Notes: a model not told the origin generated them from the letters alone. Numbered from the stretch's first letter, positions 31,283 through 41,102 are shown. The stretch: DNA of 64,000 nucleotides from Heterohyrax brucei (GCA_028571685.1 CM053154.1:8655501-8719500); one strand, 5' to 3'. Made by a program: numbers and translations.

Positions 31283-31690
31283 CCAAAAACTGTTTCCCCC
31301 CAGTTGCTGTCAAATCAGCAACAGCTCACGGCGAGTCCAGGTGTGTGAGTGTGGACTTGTGTGCTCTACAGGGTTTCCAGTGGCTGTAGTCTTTCAGAAA
31401 CAGAGCCCCAGTCCTTTCTTCTGAGGCACCTGTGAGTGGATTTGAACCTCCCACCTCTTGGTTGGAAACCTGGTGGTGTCACAGTTACATGCTGCGTCTC
31501 CTAACTGAAAGGTCGGCAGTTTGGATCTGCCAGGCTCTTCTCGGAAACTCTGTGGAGCACTTCCACTCTGTTCTGTAGGGCCTCTATGAGTCAGAATCCA
31601 CTTGGCAGCAGTGGGTTTGGTTTGGGTTTTTATCTCTTGGTTGGAAGTCCAGTGCTTAATCTCTTATGTTACCCGGGGACCGCACATATA
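31283..31690 (-). mobile_element. AfroSINE copy interrupted by another SINE
   Basis: The left part 31283-31467 runs from the tail to 'ttgaacctcccacctcttgg'; the right part 31634-31690 resumes 'ctcttggttggaagtccagt'. The interruption is the forward SINE 31468-31633. Confidence 0.88.
31468..31633 (+). mobile_element. AfroSINE nested in a reverse AfroSINE, with TSD
   Basis: Full-length: 'cctggtggtgtcacagttac' (head), 'ggtcggcagtttggatctgc' (B-box region), 'tgagtcagaatccacttggc' (tail), then G/T-rich end. Flanked by a 13-bp direct repeat (31455-31467 and 31634-31646), the target-site duplication. Confidence 0.92.
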
Positions 31691-31691
31691 C

Positions 31692-32295
31692 ACATGTCCA
31701 CTGAGGGACAGATACCATGGCAGCACGGAGGGTCCTCGGAGCTCACGCAGACTACATCTAAAACTCATACGGACAGCAAGCAAATCCCTTTCCTTCCCTT
31801 TTCATGACGACTGACAAGGATTCTGAGAACATCCTGAATGGGAGGTAGCACTGAGGAATAATCCACTCCCATCCTTGCATCACTGGGCAAGAGATGGGCC
31901 CAGAGACACTGAGGGGTCTGCCTGAGAGGGCTACTTAAATATGCAGATTCTAGAGATTTCTATTCGGATTCCTGGGCCCCACCCCAGCCTACTGAAATGG
32001 AACCTCTGGCATCTGGGTGGAGGAATCTTAGTTTCCAAACTCTCCACTACTGTCGTGAGGAGGCCAGCTTGGGAAAGGGTTGTTGGTGACTTGGAGCTGG
32101 GAGTACAGGGCAGCCCTGAGCTCAGAACCCTGAGTCACCTGGGGAGACGTGTGGAGGGGTGCTCATAGTGCTGGGATGGCAGGACCGGGGAAGCAGGTCT
32201 GGACAAGCCAGAGGCAAAGCCTGGCAGGGAAGGAGTGCAAACTGAAAACAGCCTCTGGGAGCCTCCGGGAGCCTCCGGGAGGGAGCCTCTGGGTG
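31692..32295. other. Unique sequence with a short tandem repeat
   Basis: No gene. 32251-32280 is three copies of a 10-mer of the type 'gcctccggga'. Confidence 0.4.
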
Positions 32296-32299
32296 TGGG

Positions 32300-32725
32300 T
32301 GTGCCATCAATATAAGCCTCCTAAGCACCATTTTGCAACATTTGACTATGCTAAAAGCTCAACTGGGAAAATGAAATTTATTTGGAAGGCACAGGTATTC
32401 CACATCCAGGGCGGCCGGTGCTCTTCTAGCTGTACCAAGTCGACAGCTCGTTTCTGCTCTTGGGGGGGTTGTCGGTCTTATGCCCAGGGAGAGTAAATGA
32501 GAAACGCTTCCAGCTGTAAACCTGAGCTTATTGGCGAAATGTCTATTACGCAGCTAAAACCATCTAGCTAATGGGCTCGGCTGTTCAACAACTGGTAATG
32601 ACAGCATCTTAGGTACTGATAACAAGGACCATTATGTCTCGTTTATCAATCGGCTCTTTGTGTGGCCAATTACTGGTGATGAATTCACTCAGGCCTCAGA
32701 GGCTGCAGAATAGAGTCAAACATTC
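32300..32725. other. AT-rich low-repeat block (possible conserved noncoding element)
   Basis: About 400 bp free of recognisable repeats, with E-box/CAGCTG-like and homeodomain-like cores ('ccagctgtaaacctgagctt', 'gtgtggccaattactggtga', 'ctagctaatggg'). Frames are short. Its look is that of developmental enhancers, but conservation was not tested. Confidence 0.35.
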
Positions 32726-32792
32726 TGCAGGTGGTGCCATCACTAACATCTTTTGGGGTCCTCCTCTGGATTTTCCTTTTGAGGCTTACGCC

Positions 32793-33168
32793 CATGCATT
32801 GAGGGAGTGCAGTGATTAAGCTGTTGATCGCTAACTGAAAGCTTGGCTGTTCAAACCCACCAGGCATGCCTTGGGAGAAAGATGTAGAAGTCTGCTTCCC
32901 TAGAGATTAAGCCCAGATGCACTGCTGTAGAGTCGATTCCGACTCATAGCAAACCTGTAGGACAGAACAGAACCACTCCACAGAGTTTCCGAGGAATGCC
33001 TGATGGATTCGAACTGTTGACCTTTGGTTAGCAGATGTAGCACTTACCCACTACACCGCTGGGGTTTCCATAAAGGTTATAGCCCTGGAAACCTTATGGG
33101 GCAATTCTGCTTGGTTCTACAGGGTCATATGAGTTGGAGTCAGTTAGACAGCAGCGGGGTTGCAGAGT
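32793..33168 (+). mobile_element. AfroSINE copy interrupted by another SINE
   Basis: The head part (32793-32910, 'gtgcagtgattaagctgttg') and tail part (33073-33168, 'ctggaaaccttatggggcaa') of one forward SINE are separated by a reverse SINE. Confidence 0.85.
32911..33072 (-). mobile_element. AfroSINE nested in a forward AfroSINE
   Basis: 'tgtagagtcgattccgactc' (tail) to 'acaccgctggggtttcc' (head). The flanks 32901-32914 and 33071-33085 resemble each other with one gap and read as a diverged target-site duplication. Confidence 0.9.
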
Positions 33169-33174
33169 CTGCAC

Positions 33175-33402
33175 TGTAAGTAGCTTAGGAGGCACAAGTG
33201 GCTTGTGACTGGCTACTAGCACAAAGGTTGGCCATTGGAACCTACCCAGTGAGTCTGAGGAAGAATGGCCTGATGCTCTGTTTCTGTAAGAGATCACAGC
33301 CAAGAAAACCCCGTGGAGCAGCACAGTTCTCTTCTGTCACACACGGGATTGTCTTGAGTCAGAATTGACTCGATGGCAGCAAGTGATAGTCTTGGCGGAG
33401 AG
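33175..33402 (+). mobile_element. AfroSINE copy, long subtype
   Basis: 'gcacaagtggcttgtgactg' (head), 'gatcacagccaagaaaaccc' (middle), 'gagtcagaattgactcgatg' (tail). Confidence 0.85.
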
Positions 33403-33404
33403 GA

Positions 33405-33865
33405 CGTGTGATTTGAGGAAATACTGAAAATCACTTGAAACTAAGTCTGATGGGCAAGTCCATCATCAGGTCAGAGGGTTCCAGTGGACCATTCACCAAA
33501 CACTGAATGTCTTCTGTGCCAAGCCCTGAGCCAGGGACTGGGAGTGTGAGACTCTTGAGACCCTTTTCCTGCCCCAGAAGGGCTGACAACCCCACAGGTG
33601 GGGCCAGACCCCAAATCTGGGCTGAGCCTCTGAAGCAAGAAGACTTGTGTTCTCATAGGATTTCTGAGGACGGAACTCCAAAGTTGGGCTCTAGAACCTT
33701 TAGACTGTGACAATATCTTTGGAAAAAGCATACTGCTCCTTTCAGGGACCCTGCTGTAGTGGACAGCTGTCATACGAATACCTGAGTTCTGAAGCTTAAT
33801 TGAACCCAGCCTTGGTTTTTCCTCACTAAAGTTTCCATGCAGGGTTAAAGCCTGTGGTTTTAAGG
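33405..33865. other. Unique sequence, no gene recognised
   Basis: A 100-codon minus frame and a 67-codon plus frame overlap here. Neither shows a domain. Confidence 0.35.
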
Positions 33866-33867
33866 GC

Positions 33868-34065
33868 TCACCATTTGTTATTATCCTAAATCCAGTAGGG
33901 GTTTTGGATTGGGTCTAGGAGATTTTCACAAGAACCCAAATTTCATGTTGACTTGTGATGGATTAGCAAATCAAAATTGGCTTAAAGTGCACTTAATGGA
34001 GGTATTACTGCAGACGGAATCGGCTTAACGAGAGTCTTTCTAAATTGATGAAACTGAAAGACACT
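33868..34065. other. AT-rich low-repeat block (possible conserved noncoding element)
   Basis: 'caccatttgttattatccta', 'gattagcaaatcaaaattgg' and 'gtgcacttaatggaggtatt' hold SOX- and homeobox-like cores. No repeat or coding signature. Confidence 0.35.
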
Positions 34066-34317
34066 TCAGGTTACCAAGCAGTCTAAATTTGTCAAAGTCA
34101 CTGAGTCAGAGGCAGGGTGCTCCTGGTGGCAGAAATGCCAAGTCAAGGCCACCACAATGCACCTGAAAGCCTGTGCAATGACCCCTAAGGGCTTCCGGAC
34201 ACCCAGGTGCAACCCTGCCCAGCACAGAGACTGCTGTGAGCCCCTCTGCCTGTGTATTGTCCCCTTGGGAACATCTAAAAATCTGGGAACAAGTTAAAGA
34301 TGAGTGGAAGCTCTTCA

Positions 34318-34407
34318 GCATCCCCACTGCCGTTGAGGTGGGTCTGACTCATAATGACCCTTTAGGTCAGAGTAGAACTGCCCCATAGAGTTTCCAAGGA
34401 GTGCCAT
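34318..34407 (-). mobile_element. AfroSINE 3' fragment
   Basis: 'ctgccgttgaggtgggtctg' and 'tgccccatagagtttccaag'; the head is absent. Confidence 0.85.
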
Positions 34408-34734
34408 CTTTGCTGAAAATAAAGGTGTCAGTGGGTAGCCAAGGGTTTTGGGAATCTGAAATGGGTTTCCCTCTAGAACACTGCATTCTGACAGGAGGCT
34501 CCTGGGAGACCCCAAACCCTCTGGTCTCAAAGGAAACGTGCTCTAACGTAGGATGCTGGGGTTAAGCTGAACCCATAACACGTCCAAGGCCCGGCCTTCC
34601 CTCTTCTCTTTGTCCCTGGCCTGATCTCTCCAATGATTGGATCCGTTCCCAGAACTGTGACATTTATCCTCTAGTTCCTTCAACATCAGCTACCTCCAGC
34701 AATTCCTCCTAAATTCACAGCTCCATAAAACCTC

Positions 34735-34870
34735 AGAACTGGAGTCTTAGAGGTTGTTCCCTCCTCCAGTTGGAGAGACTGAGACCCTGAGGGGCTTGAA
34801 GTCTCACAGAGCTGGTGGCAGAAGCAGAACCTGGGGCTTAGGGACCCCAGTTACTGAGTACCCAGTGCAT
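34735..34870 (-). mobile_element. MIR SINE relic
   Basis: 'agagactgagaccctgaggg' and 'agctggtggcagaagcagaa' match the reverse of MIR. Confidence 0.6.
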
Positions 34871-34989
34871 GTGAGGCACAGACTGCCGCACAACTTTTTT
34901 ATTCTTCCCTGGTGCATTTTTTTTATTCTGCCTCGATGCATTTTCCTAACCAATTGGCCACTGTTTACTCAAATTCAGTGACATTAGTG

Positions 34990-35165
34990 TACACCCATGG
35001 TACAGGAGCAGCCTTTCATCTCTTCCTGTGCATTTGGTTTCTGAGCCTCAGTCTCTTAACCTGTAAAATGGGGACAAGTAACATTGACCTCAGAAGGCTG
35101 TTGTGAGGGTCAAATGATAGGACATGGAAAAATACTGGCTAGTCAAACGAGGGAGCTCTGTAGGT
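34990..35165 (+). mobile_element. MIR SINE relic
   Basis: 'gagcctcagtctcttaacct', 'gtaaaatggggacaagtaac' and 'ggctgttgtgagggtcaaat' match the MIR 3' half. Confidence 0.72.
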
Positions 35166-35169
35166 CCCC

Positions 35170-36060
35170 TTCTTTGGGACAGGACTGAGTGTTGGTCATC
35201 TTAATGGCTCTAATATTCAGCCCAGTGGGGTGGCATATAGTATGTGTTCAGATAACATCTGCTGCATGAACAACTACGATTTCAAGAACTGTGGCCAGGC
35301 CCTCAGTCTTCTAGCTTTCTTGTGTCCTTGAACTGTCTCTTATAGAATGTCTGTTCAAGTAATAACTTGTTGACTGATTCAATTAATTAACATTATGTGT
35401 AATGCTGCTATCAATAACAGTTACTAGTGACAGTAGCTAATATTAACGATAAGTGCTAATAATAGCTTTTACTCTGTACCAAGAACCGGTCTAAGCACTT
35501 TTCAACCATTTTGTCATTAAGCCACGCACCAGTTTACAGAAGTGCTGTATCAGTCAGCTGCTGTCAGAGCAGTGCTGCGTAACAAAACTCCAGCACTCAG
35601 GGGCGGACGACGGGAAGGCTGTGTTTCTCTCCTTCATGCATCTATAGTTAGCCGAGGCATTTCTGAGTCAAACTGTAGGTGGGGTGACTTGGCTTCAGGC
35701 TGCATGTTGTGCCTTGTGCTCGGGTCTGCTCTGTGTGTGTTCATTCTGGGGCTTCACAGAAGAGGCAGCGGCTATTCAGGGCACAATCTTCTCATCCTGG
35801 ACCACCAGAACACAAGAGAGCAAGCCCAACCCTGCAAACACACTGCAAGACTCTGATCCAGGCCCCTTCCTTAGTATCCCACCGTCCAAAGTAAGTCACA
35901 TGGCCAAGTCCAAAGTCAAAGGGTGGGGGAGCACACCCCACACACCACAGGGCTGCAACAAGTACACAGACGTGTAATGCTACCATCACAGAAGAACAAA
36001 GAACCGGGTCGATAATTCAATCTACTACTGGTGGGTACACTTACAAGCCCTACATATCAA
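35170..36060. other. Decayed repeats and unique sequence
   Basis: 35540-35945 ('agtcagctgctgtcagagca', 'cagggcacaatcttctcatc', 'gtaagtcacatggccaagtc') resembles an old LTR or DNA-transposon relic I cannot name. 35340-35520 is AT-rich. No gene. Confidence 0.35.
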
Positions 36061-36067
36061 ACCAAAA

Positions 36068-36234
36068 AAACCAAACCCACTGCTGTTGAGTTGGGGTCGA
36101 CTCATAGCCAACCTAGAGGTCAGGGTAGAACTGTCCCATAGAGTTTTCAAGGAGCACCATGGCAGATTTGAACTGCTGACCTTTTAGTTAGCAGACATAG
36201 TACTTAACCCACTACATCACTAGGGTTTCCCTAC
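36068..36234 (-). mobile_element. AfroSINE copy
   Basis: 'ctgctgttgagttggggtcg' (tail), 'gtcccatagagttttcaagg' (body), 'catcactagggtttcc' (head). Confidence 0.93.
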
Positions 36235-36239
36235 ATAGA

Positions 36240-36342
36240 AGCCTAGAAAGAAGTGATTTGCCCAAGGTCACTCAGGTAGTAAGTGACAGAAGTCAGATGT
36301 GAACCAAGGTAATTTAACTCCAGAGTAAGGGAGGCCTAAGAG
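36240..36342 (-). mobile_element. MIR SINE relic
   Basis: 'gatttgcccaaggtcactca' and 'gtaagtgacagaagtcagat' match the reverse of the MIR core. Confidence 0.68.
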
Positions 36343-36346
36343 TGTG

Positions 36347-36520
36347 CTAGAAACCCTGGTGGTGCAGTGGTAGGTGCTATGACTGCTAACCCAAAGGTCA
36401 GCAGTTCGAATCCACCAGGCACTCCTTGGGAACTCTATGGCATACTTCTACTCTGTCCTGTGGGATCTTACGAGTTGTGACCAACTTAACGACAGTGGGT
36501 TTGCTTTTGTTTTGGGTGTA
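36347..36520 (+). mobile_element. AfroSINE copy with intact B-box
   Basis: 'ccctggtggtgcagtggtag' (head), B-box GTTCGAATC near 36404, tail 'ttacgagttgtgaccaactt'. First of three same-strand copies. Confidence 0.93.
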
Positions 36521-36529
36521 AGAGTATGT

Positions 36530-36737
36530 TCAAGAAGCCCTGGTGGGCAAGGGCTTGGCTATTAACCAAAAGGCCAGTGGTTTGAAACCAGTAGTCACTC
36601 CATAGGAGAAAGATGCGGCAGTTGGCTTCTGCAGAGATTATGGCTTTGGAAACCGTATGTGGCCACTTTACTCTGTCCCATAGGATTGTTAAGAATTGGA
36701 ATCCACTCAGCGGCAGTGGGTTGGGTCTAGGGCAAAC
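36530..36737 (+). mobile_element. AfroSINE copy, long subtype
   Basis: 'gaagccctggtgggcaaggg' (head), 'gagattatggctttggaaac' (subtype block), 'agaattggaatccactcagc' (tail). Confidence 0.88.
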
Positions 36738-36945
36738 ACAAGCTGTCCTTGGGTGGTGCAAGCAGTTATGTTCTTCACGGCCAGCTTGTGGTTCAAATTC
36801 ACCCAGCGGCACTGGGAGACAGACCTGGTGATCTGCCTCTGTGAGATCACTGCCTTGGAAACACTGCGGAGCGCATTTCTACTCTGACACGTGGGACAGC
36901 CATGAGTTGGAACCGATCTGCAGGCAAATAGCCACAACCACAGTA
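36738..36945 (+). mobile_element. AfroSINE copy, long subtype
   Basis: 'tccttgggtggtgcaagcag' (head), 'gatctgcctctgtgagatca' (middle), 'catgagttggaaccgatctg' (tail). Confidence 0.85.
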
Positions 36946-37057
36946 AAAGTACACACGTGAGAAGGAGGTGTTTGTTTTCCAAAATTATCTGCTGATTTTC
37001 CACCCATTAGTTGCCAGTTCCACGAAGGCATCAACTTTCCTCACAATTACGCTGTTT

Positions 37058-37216
37058 ATTTGTCTGTGGAGTCAGTTGCAACTCATAGTGACCCTATAGC
37101 GCAGAGTAGAACTGCTCCACAGAGTTTCCAAGGAGCACATGGTGGATTCAAACTGCCAACCTTTTGGTTAGTAGACACAGCATTTAACTACAGTGCCACC
37201 AAGGTTTCCATACACA
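37058..37216 (-). mobile_element. AfroSINE copy
   Basis: 'gtggagtcagttgcaactca' (tail), 'gctccacagagtttccaagg' (body), 'agtgccaccaaggtttcc' (head). Confidence 0.93.
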
Positions 37217-37219
37217 CTG

Positions 37220-37690
37220 GGTATTTGAGGCCTGCCTTGACTCTCTATCAGGCCCAAGTGCAACTCTAGGGCAACGTTTTGAAATTAATGTTGAGGGGGG
37301 AAAAATTGCCCTCCGTTAATCTCAGGCACGTGTGTAAATACATCTGGAAATGTCCCTGGTGGAACAGGTATCAAAGCAGCTCCGTGATTTTACTTAAAAA
37401 CAATTTGCTCAATGTCAAGCATGACTTCTGACACTTGAACTTGAAAGTGATCTAGGTGGGCCCCTCGCCATCTCTGGAAGCCAGTCCTGTGTGTACTTGG
37501 ATGAAGGAGAGGAAAGACTGCGGCATGTGTGACCGTGGAACAATGTTCCACCCACTCATACGGGAGGGGATTTCCTTTCTGGTATTTCCATAGAAGCGTC
37601 CCTGTGTTTGTTGAAACCGTGGCACACTCTGGTTTGACAGCTGCCTGGCCCAGGGCCTTCTTCGCCGACGCCTGTACAACCAACCGTCTT
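37220..37690. other. Unique sequence, no gene recognised
   Basis: Low-repeat sequence with two overlapping minus frames of 88 and 97 codons. No motif recognised. Confidence 0.35.
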
Positions 37691-37699
37691 TAGTAGCTC

Positions 37700-38130
37700 C
37701 CTGTACTGCGTCCCCCAATGCAATTACTTGGATATACAGTATAAACCTTGCTGAGAGGCAGGCTTTTCTTGGGAGCTAATAAATAAAGCCCCAAAGCCAC
37801 AACGTATGTGAGACCTTGAAAAATGGCACTGTCATCTATTGGGAATTGTGAACCCCTGCAAAAAGCAGCTCATTGTATTTTCAGCAAAAGGTTTTTGTTT
37901 CAAAAAGTAAGAAAGAACAAAATTACGCAGTGAAGTCTATACGGAAAAAAGCCATCTAGTCTGAGATTCTAAAGCTGGCCTGGTCTCTGTCTGCATTAAT
38001 TTTCCTTTGTAGATTTTATGTAAGAGGTATTATTTGCAGGAAAACAAGACAGGGTTATGAACAACTCCTGTTATCCCATTTTCCCATCTGCAGTTGGAAC
38101 TCTCCGATTGTGACCTCTGTATTTGTTGCC
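37700..38130. other. AT-rich low-repeat block upstream of the CpG island (possible conserved element)
   Basis: 'tctgcattaattttcctttg', 'atttgttgccatggctgcag' and neighbouring AT-rich sequence carry homeobox-like and RFX-like cores. Lies within 1 kb of the CpG island, so a proximal enhancer role is plausible but not shown. Confidence 0.35.
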
Positions 38131-39099
38131 ATGGCTGCAGAGAAGTTTATGACCTCAGGGCAGGTTGTGCCTTCAAGCGGATGAGACGAGGCCCTCAAGC
38201 AGGAAAGAACAGAACACGTTCGCAGGCAAAGAGGAAAGCCGATGGCGCTGCCAGGGATCCCCTTCACACAGGGGTGCCAGCACCTTTCTGTACCGAAGTC
38301 CTCTCAGCTCCGATTGTGGTTGTTTGGAGGAAAAAGGTGCCGGACCTGGCCACGAGGACTTGGGCAGGCACACGCCTGCTGACCCGAGGCAACGATGTTT
38401 GTCTGTCTCTTGGATCTCAGTTTTCCAGCAGGCTGGACCTGGGACTATAAGTGCCCCTTGAGCTGAATCTTGCAGAATTAGAAGCGTCTCCACTTTAACT
38501 GATGACATTTCAACCCAGCGCCAGGAGAGTGGGCCCCTGGAAGGGGCCTGAAGAGTGCCCCTTCCTTCTCCGGAGCGGGTACCCCGCGGGCCTCCGCATC
38601 AGGCTGGGCAGCTGGGGTCCTGCCCAGTCTTCCCTCCAGCAGAAGGGAACATCCAGGGCTGCAAAGCCGGGACTAGCCTTGGCGGGATGCAAAAACACGA
38701 CAGGGGGCGCCGAACCCACCAGCGCTGTGGCCTTGAATACCAATGCGTGGGCAGGCTCCTGACCGCCAAGTTCCTTCAAAACGTCTCCGCGGGACTTGCG
38801 GGTTTCGGTTTGCATTTTATTCGGAATCGGCGCATCACCCAAACACTGTTGACGCGGAAGGGCAGGGGGCGGGGACCCAACCCCGGCGCAGTCGAGTGGC
38901 TTGAACGCACATTCCAGAGTCGAGCTGATGTGTGTCAGCGCGACCCGGGGCGGGGAAGTGTTGTTTTCGGGTGTTGCGTTCGCCGTCTGCACGTCACTCC
39001 CAAACTTTTCCTCTCTGCGCTCGCTCGGGGTGTCAGGTCGACGCGTCCTGCATGCGGGGCTCAAGGCGCAGGCTGCGCGCGCTCCCGCGGAGCAGGAGC

Positions 39100-39141
39100 C
39101 GCAGAGGCTGCCTGGCTGGACTCTGTTTCTCGGGTGTAAGT
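39100..39141 (+). other. Candidate first-exon 3' end with GTAAGT donor
   Basis: A donor GTAAGT at 39136-39141 follows 'tctgtttctcgggt' inside the CpG island. It fits the end of a noncoding first exon. The exon start is not determinable. Confidence 0.35.
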
Positions 39142-39315
39142 TGGGTGCTAGGCGCGGGTGAGAGTGTGGATGAGGGGCGGCGGCGGGGCTCCGGCTCTGG
39201 CTTGCAGCCCGTGGCAGGTTCGGGCCGTGTAGCGCCGGCGGCGGCCACACCGGGCGTACGGAGTCGGGCCGGCAGAGGCTGCGCGCAGCCTCACTCTTCG
39301 CGGCGCCCCCAGCAC

Positions 39316-39342
39316 GGTGGTGGTGGTGGTGGCGGCGGCGGC
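39316..39342 (+). repeat. (GGT)5(GGC)4 triplet repeat in the CpG island
   Basis: Pure trinucleotide tract just upstream of an ATG at 39354. Depending on frame it would read poly-Gly, Val/Ala or (reverse) poly-Pro or poly-His. Confidence 0.9.
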
Positions 39343-40039
39343 CCAGGCAGACAATGAACTTGCGAGCGCGCCGAGCCAAGGCAGGTTTGGACCCCACACT
39401 CCGCACCCCTTGGCTCGACCTCCTCGAGGCCACCAGCATGGGGTGTCCCCCGCCGCAGATCGTGGCTGCGCACCTGCCCCTGCGCGCCAGCAACCCCACG
39501 GGAAGGGCTGCCTGGTGGCGGCGCCGGGGCTCGCACGCCGGCTCCCTAGCCCGGGAGAATGCGGTCGGAGACCGGGAGAGAGGGGCGCTGCGGGCAGCGG
39601 GAGGCCGGCGGGGGCGCGCGACGCTGGGCTTGCTTGGGTAGGCTGTCCCGAGGAACTGCCAGCAGTCAGAATCCCAGCTCTCCGCGCTGCCTGCTCTTGG
39701 AGCTGAAAGCGGAGGAGGGACAGACAGACAGATGAGCGCTGTCCCGGTGCGCGCGCGCGTTAGGGGGAGGGGATAGGAATCCCGCCAGCCTTGCGTTCCG
39801 ATCCTCGTGCACTTTGGGGAAGTTTCCAAGCGCGGCCCGGGGCAGGTTGGTGGGCATCCGCCACCCTCCCGGGCTTAGACTCCAGACCGCAGCCCAGCGC
39901 CACTCGGGGAAGGGAGGCGGGGGTCCCCGGCGCCGACGTCTGCGTTACCGGGTTTCCGGAGGAGGACTGCGGGGCGGGCCCGGCCGCCTGAACTTGTGCT
40001 CCCGCCCCCTCCTCCCGCGCCCAACCCTCTCGGTGTCGG

Positions 40040-40146
40040 CTGCCCTCCTGCAGCGGCGGGACTCGGAGGTGCCGGAGCTGCCCTGCTCTGCGGCGTCCCC
40101 AGAGGCTTCCCCGGCGGCCTGGGAGCGGCGAGCCAAGCTAGCAGGT
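40040..40146 (+). other. Candidate exon or first-exon end with AG/GTCAGA donor
   Basis: 'caagctagcag' precedes GTCAGA at 40145. An acceptor-like 'tgccctcctgcag' ends at 40052, and the sequence between is open in the frame containing 'RRDSEVPELPCSAASPE'. No homologue recognised; this may be UTR. Confidence 0.3.
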
Positions 40147-40553
40147 CAGAGCGGGGCGGCGGGGGCTCGGGTGCACCGTCCCACACGGGGGCGACGGTGG
40201 CATGGTGTCGGCGTGAGAGTCTGTGGGCTAGGGGTGCCGATGGGGAAGACGCTAGGGTGTGGAGCGATTGTGGCTCTGTCGGCCTCTGGGGAGACCCCTG
40301 GGCTCACGGGGCGGAGGCGCGGGGGCGCAGGGAGCCTAGCCTTCGGGGAATGAATGAGGCCCTGAAGTGCCTTCGGACTCTGGGCTAAGCGACCGGCGGC
40401 GCGCGGCGTGCGTGTGTGCCGGATTCGGAGGCAGAGGTCTGGGCGCGGCTGCCTGGCGGTCCCCTTGCGTCTTGGGCCGACGTCGGCCGCTCGCGCTGGG
40501 TCCGGGGTCGGATGGAGCGGCTGGTGTAGCTGCGGAAGGCTGGCACTCGGTTG

Positions 40554-40595
40554 CCGGCTGCTGACTGCTGACTGCCGGCTGCTGGCTGCTGGCTG
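40554..40595 (+). repeat. Six-unit heptamer tandem repeat
   Basis: Six consecutive 7-mers of types ccggctg, ctgactg and ctggctg. Located in the CpG island before the donor at 40743. Confidence 0.9.
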
Positions 40596-40687
40596 GGAGT
40601 CCGCGCCTCGCCTTGGGAGGTTCGCGAAAGAGACGGGAGGCTGGGGGCTCGGCGCCGGCTCCTCGGGCGCCCTTCCCTCGTCCCCAG

Positions 40688-40748
40688 ATTGGTACCGGGC
40701 CACGGTGGTCGCAGCGGTGCCTGAGCGGCTTCCTCGCGGTTGGTAAGT
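40688..40748 (+). other. Candidate exon end with strong GTAAGT donor
   Basis: 'cctcgcggttg' is followed by GTAAGT at 40743. An acceptor-like 'ttccctcgtccccag' ends at 40687, so this is either a 55-nt exon (40688-40742) or the end of a longer first exon. Confidence 0.4.
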
Positions 40749-40799
40749 TGTCGGGAATGAACTTCTGGCTTCCGGAAGCCCCAGTACGCCTTGCGAAGG

Positions 40800-40838
40800 A
40801 CTGTCAGTGCCCCCAAGTGAGGCTGAGCAGAGGTATGT
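40800..40838 (+). other. Candidate donor GTATGT
   Basis: 'gagcagag' before GTATGT at 40833 gives a good AG/GTATGT donor at the 3' edge of the CpG island, an alternative first-exon end. Confidence 0.3.
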
Positions 40839-41102
40839 CTTCCCGGCAGTGCCTGGCGACTCTTGACCAGTTGGTTCCTGAGGTGCTGCGGTGGGGCGCT
40901 GGAGGGTCCCAGGACGAAACTGAGGCCTAGAAATACCCCCGAAGGTCACAGGACTCACAAGGCAGCCTACTTCCTGCGCCCCCAGCTTTCGTACCCTCCC
41001 CAAACTGCAAAATCAGGCAGCTTTGTCTTCCAGGAGGCAGCATTTGTAAGTTCTATAAACTGTGTGTTGCATCAGGAGCTCTTGAGGGGATACATACGTG
41101 CA

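Larger units (their letters stand above)
38560..40960. promoter_or_regulatory. CpG island, TATA-less promoter region
   Basis: Sharp change to GC-rich, CpG-dense DNA. For example, 9 CpG can be counted in the 60 bases from 40381. Sp1-type GC boxes (GGGCGG/GGGGCGGGG) occur at about 38867, 38950 and 39973. No TATA box was seen. CpG islands of this size nearly always mark promoters of constitutively or developmentally expressed genes. The gene cannot be named because no first-exon coding sequence is recognised. The 439-codon minus frame and several plus frames reflect the scarcity of A/T-rich stop codons. Confidence 0.9.

Noticed and set aside
36347..36440. tRNA gene candidates at SINE heads (also at 62214)
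   Set aside because: A- and B-box-like motifs are present, but they belong to the SINE head and the sequence does not form a complete tRNA cloverleaf.
38510..39829. 439-codon minus-strand open frame
   Set aside because: It lies in the CpG island, where GC-rich sequence lacks stop codons. The translation is Arg/Pro/Ala/Ser-rich without a domain, and other frames are open too.
40146..41003. 285-codon minus frame in the CpG island
   Set aside because: Same stop-poor GC-rich effect; several competing frames are open over the same bases.
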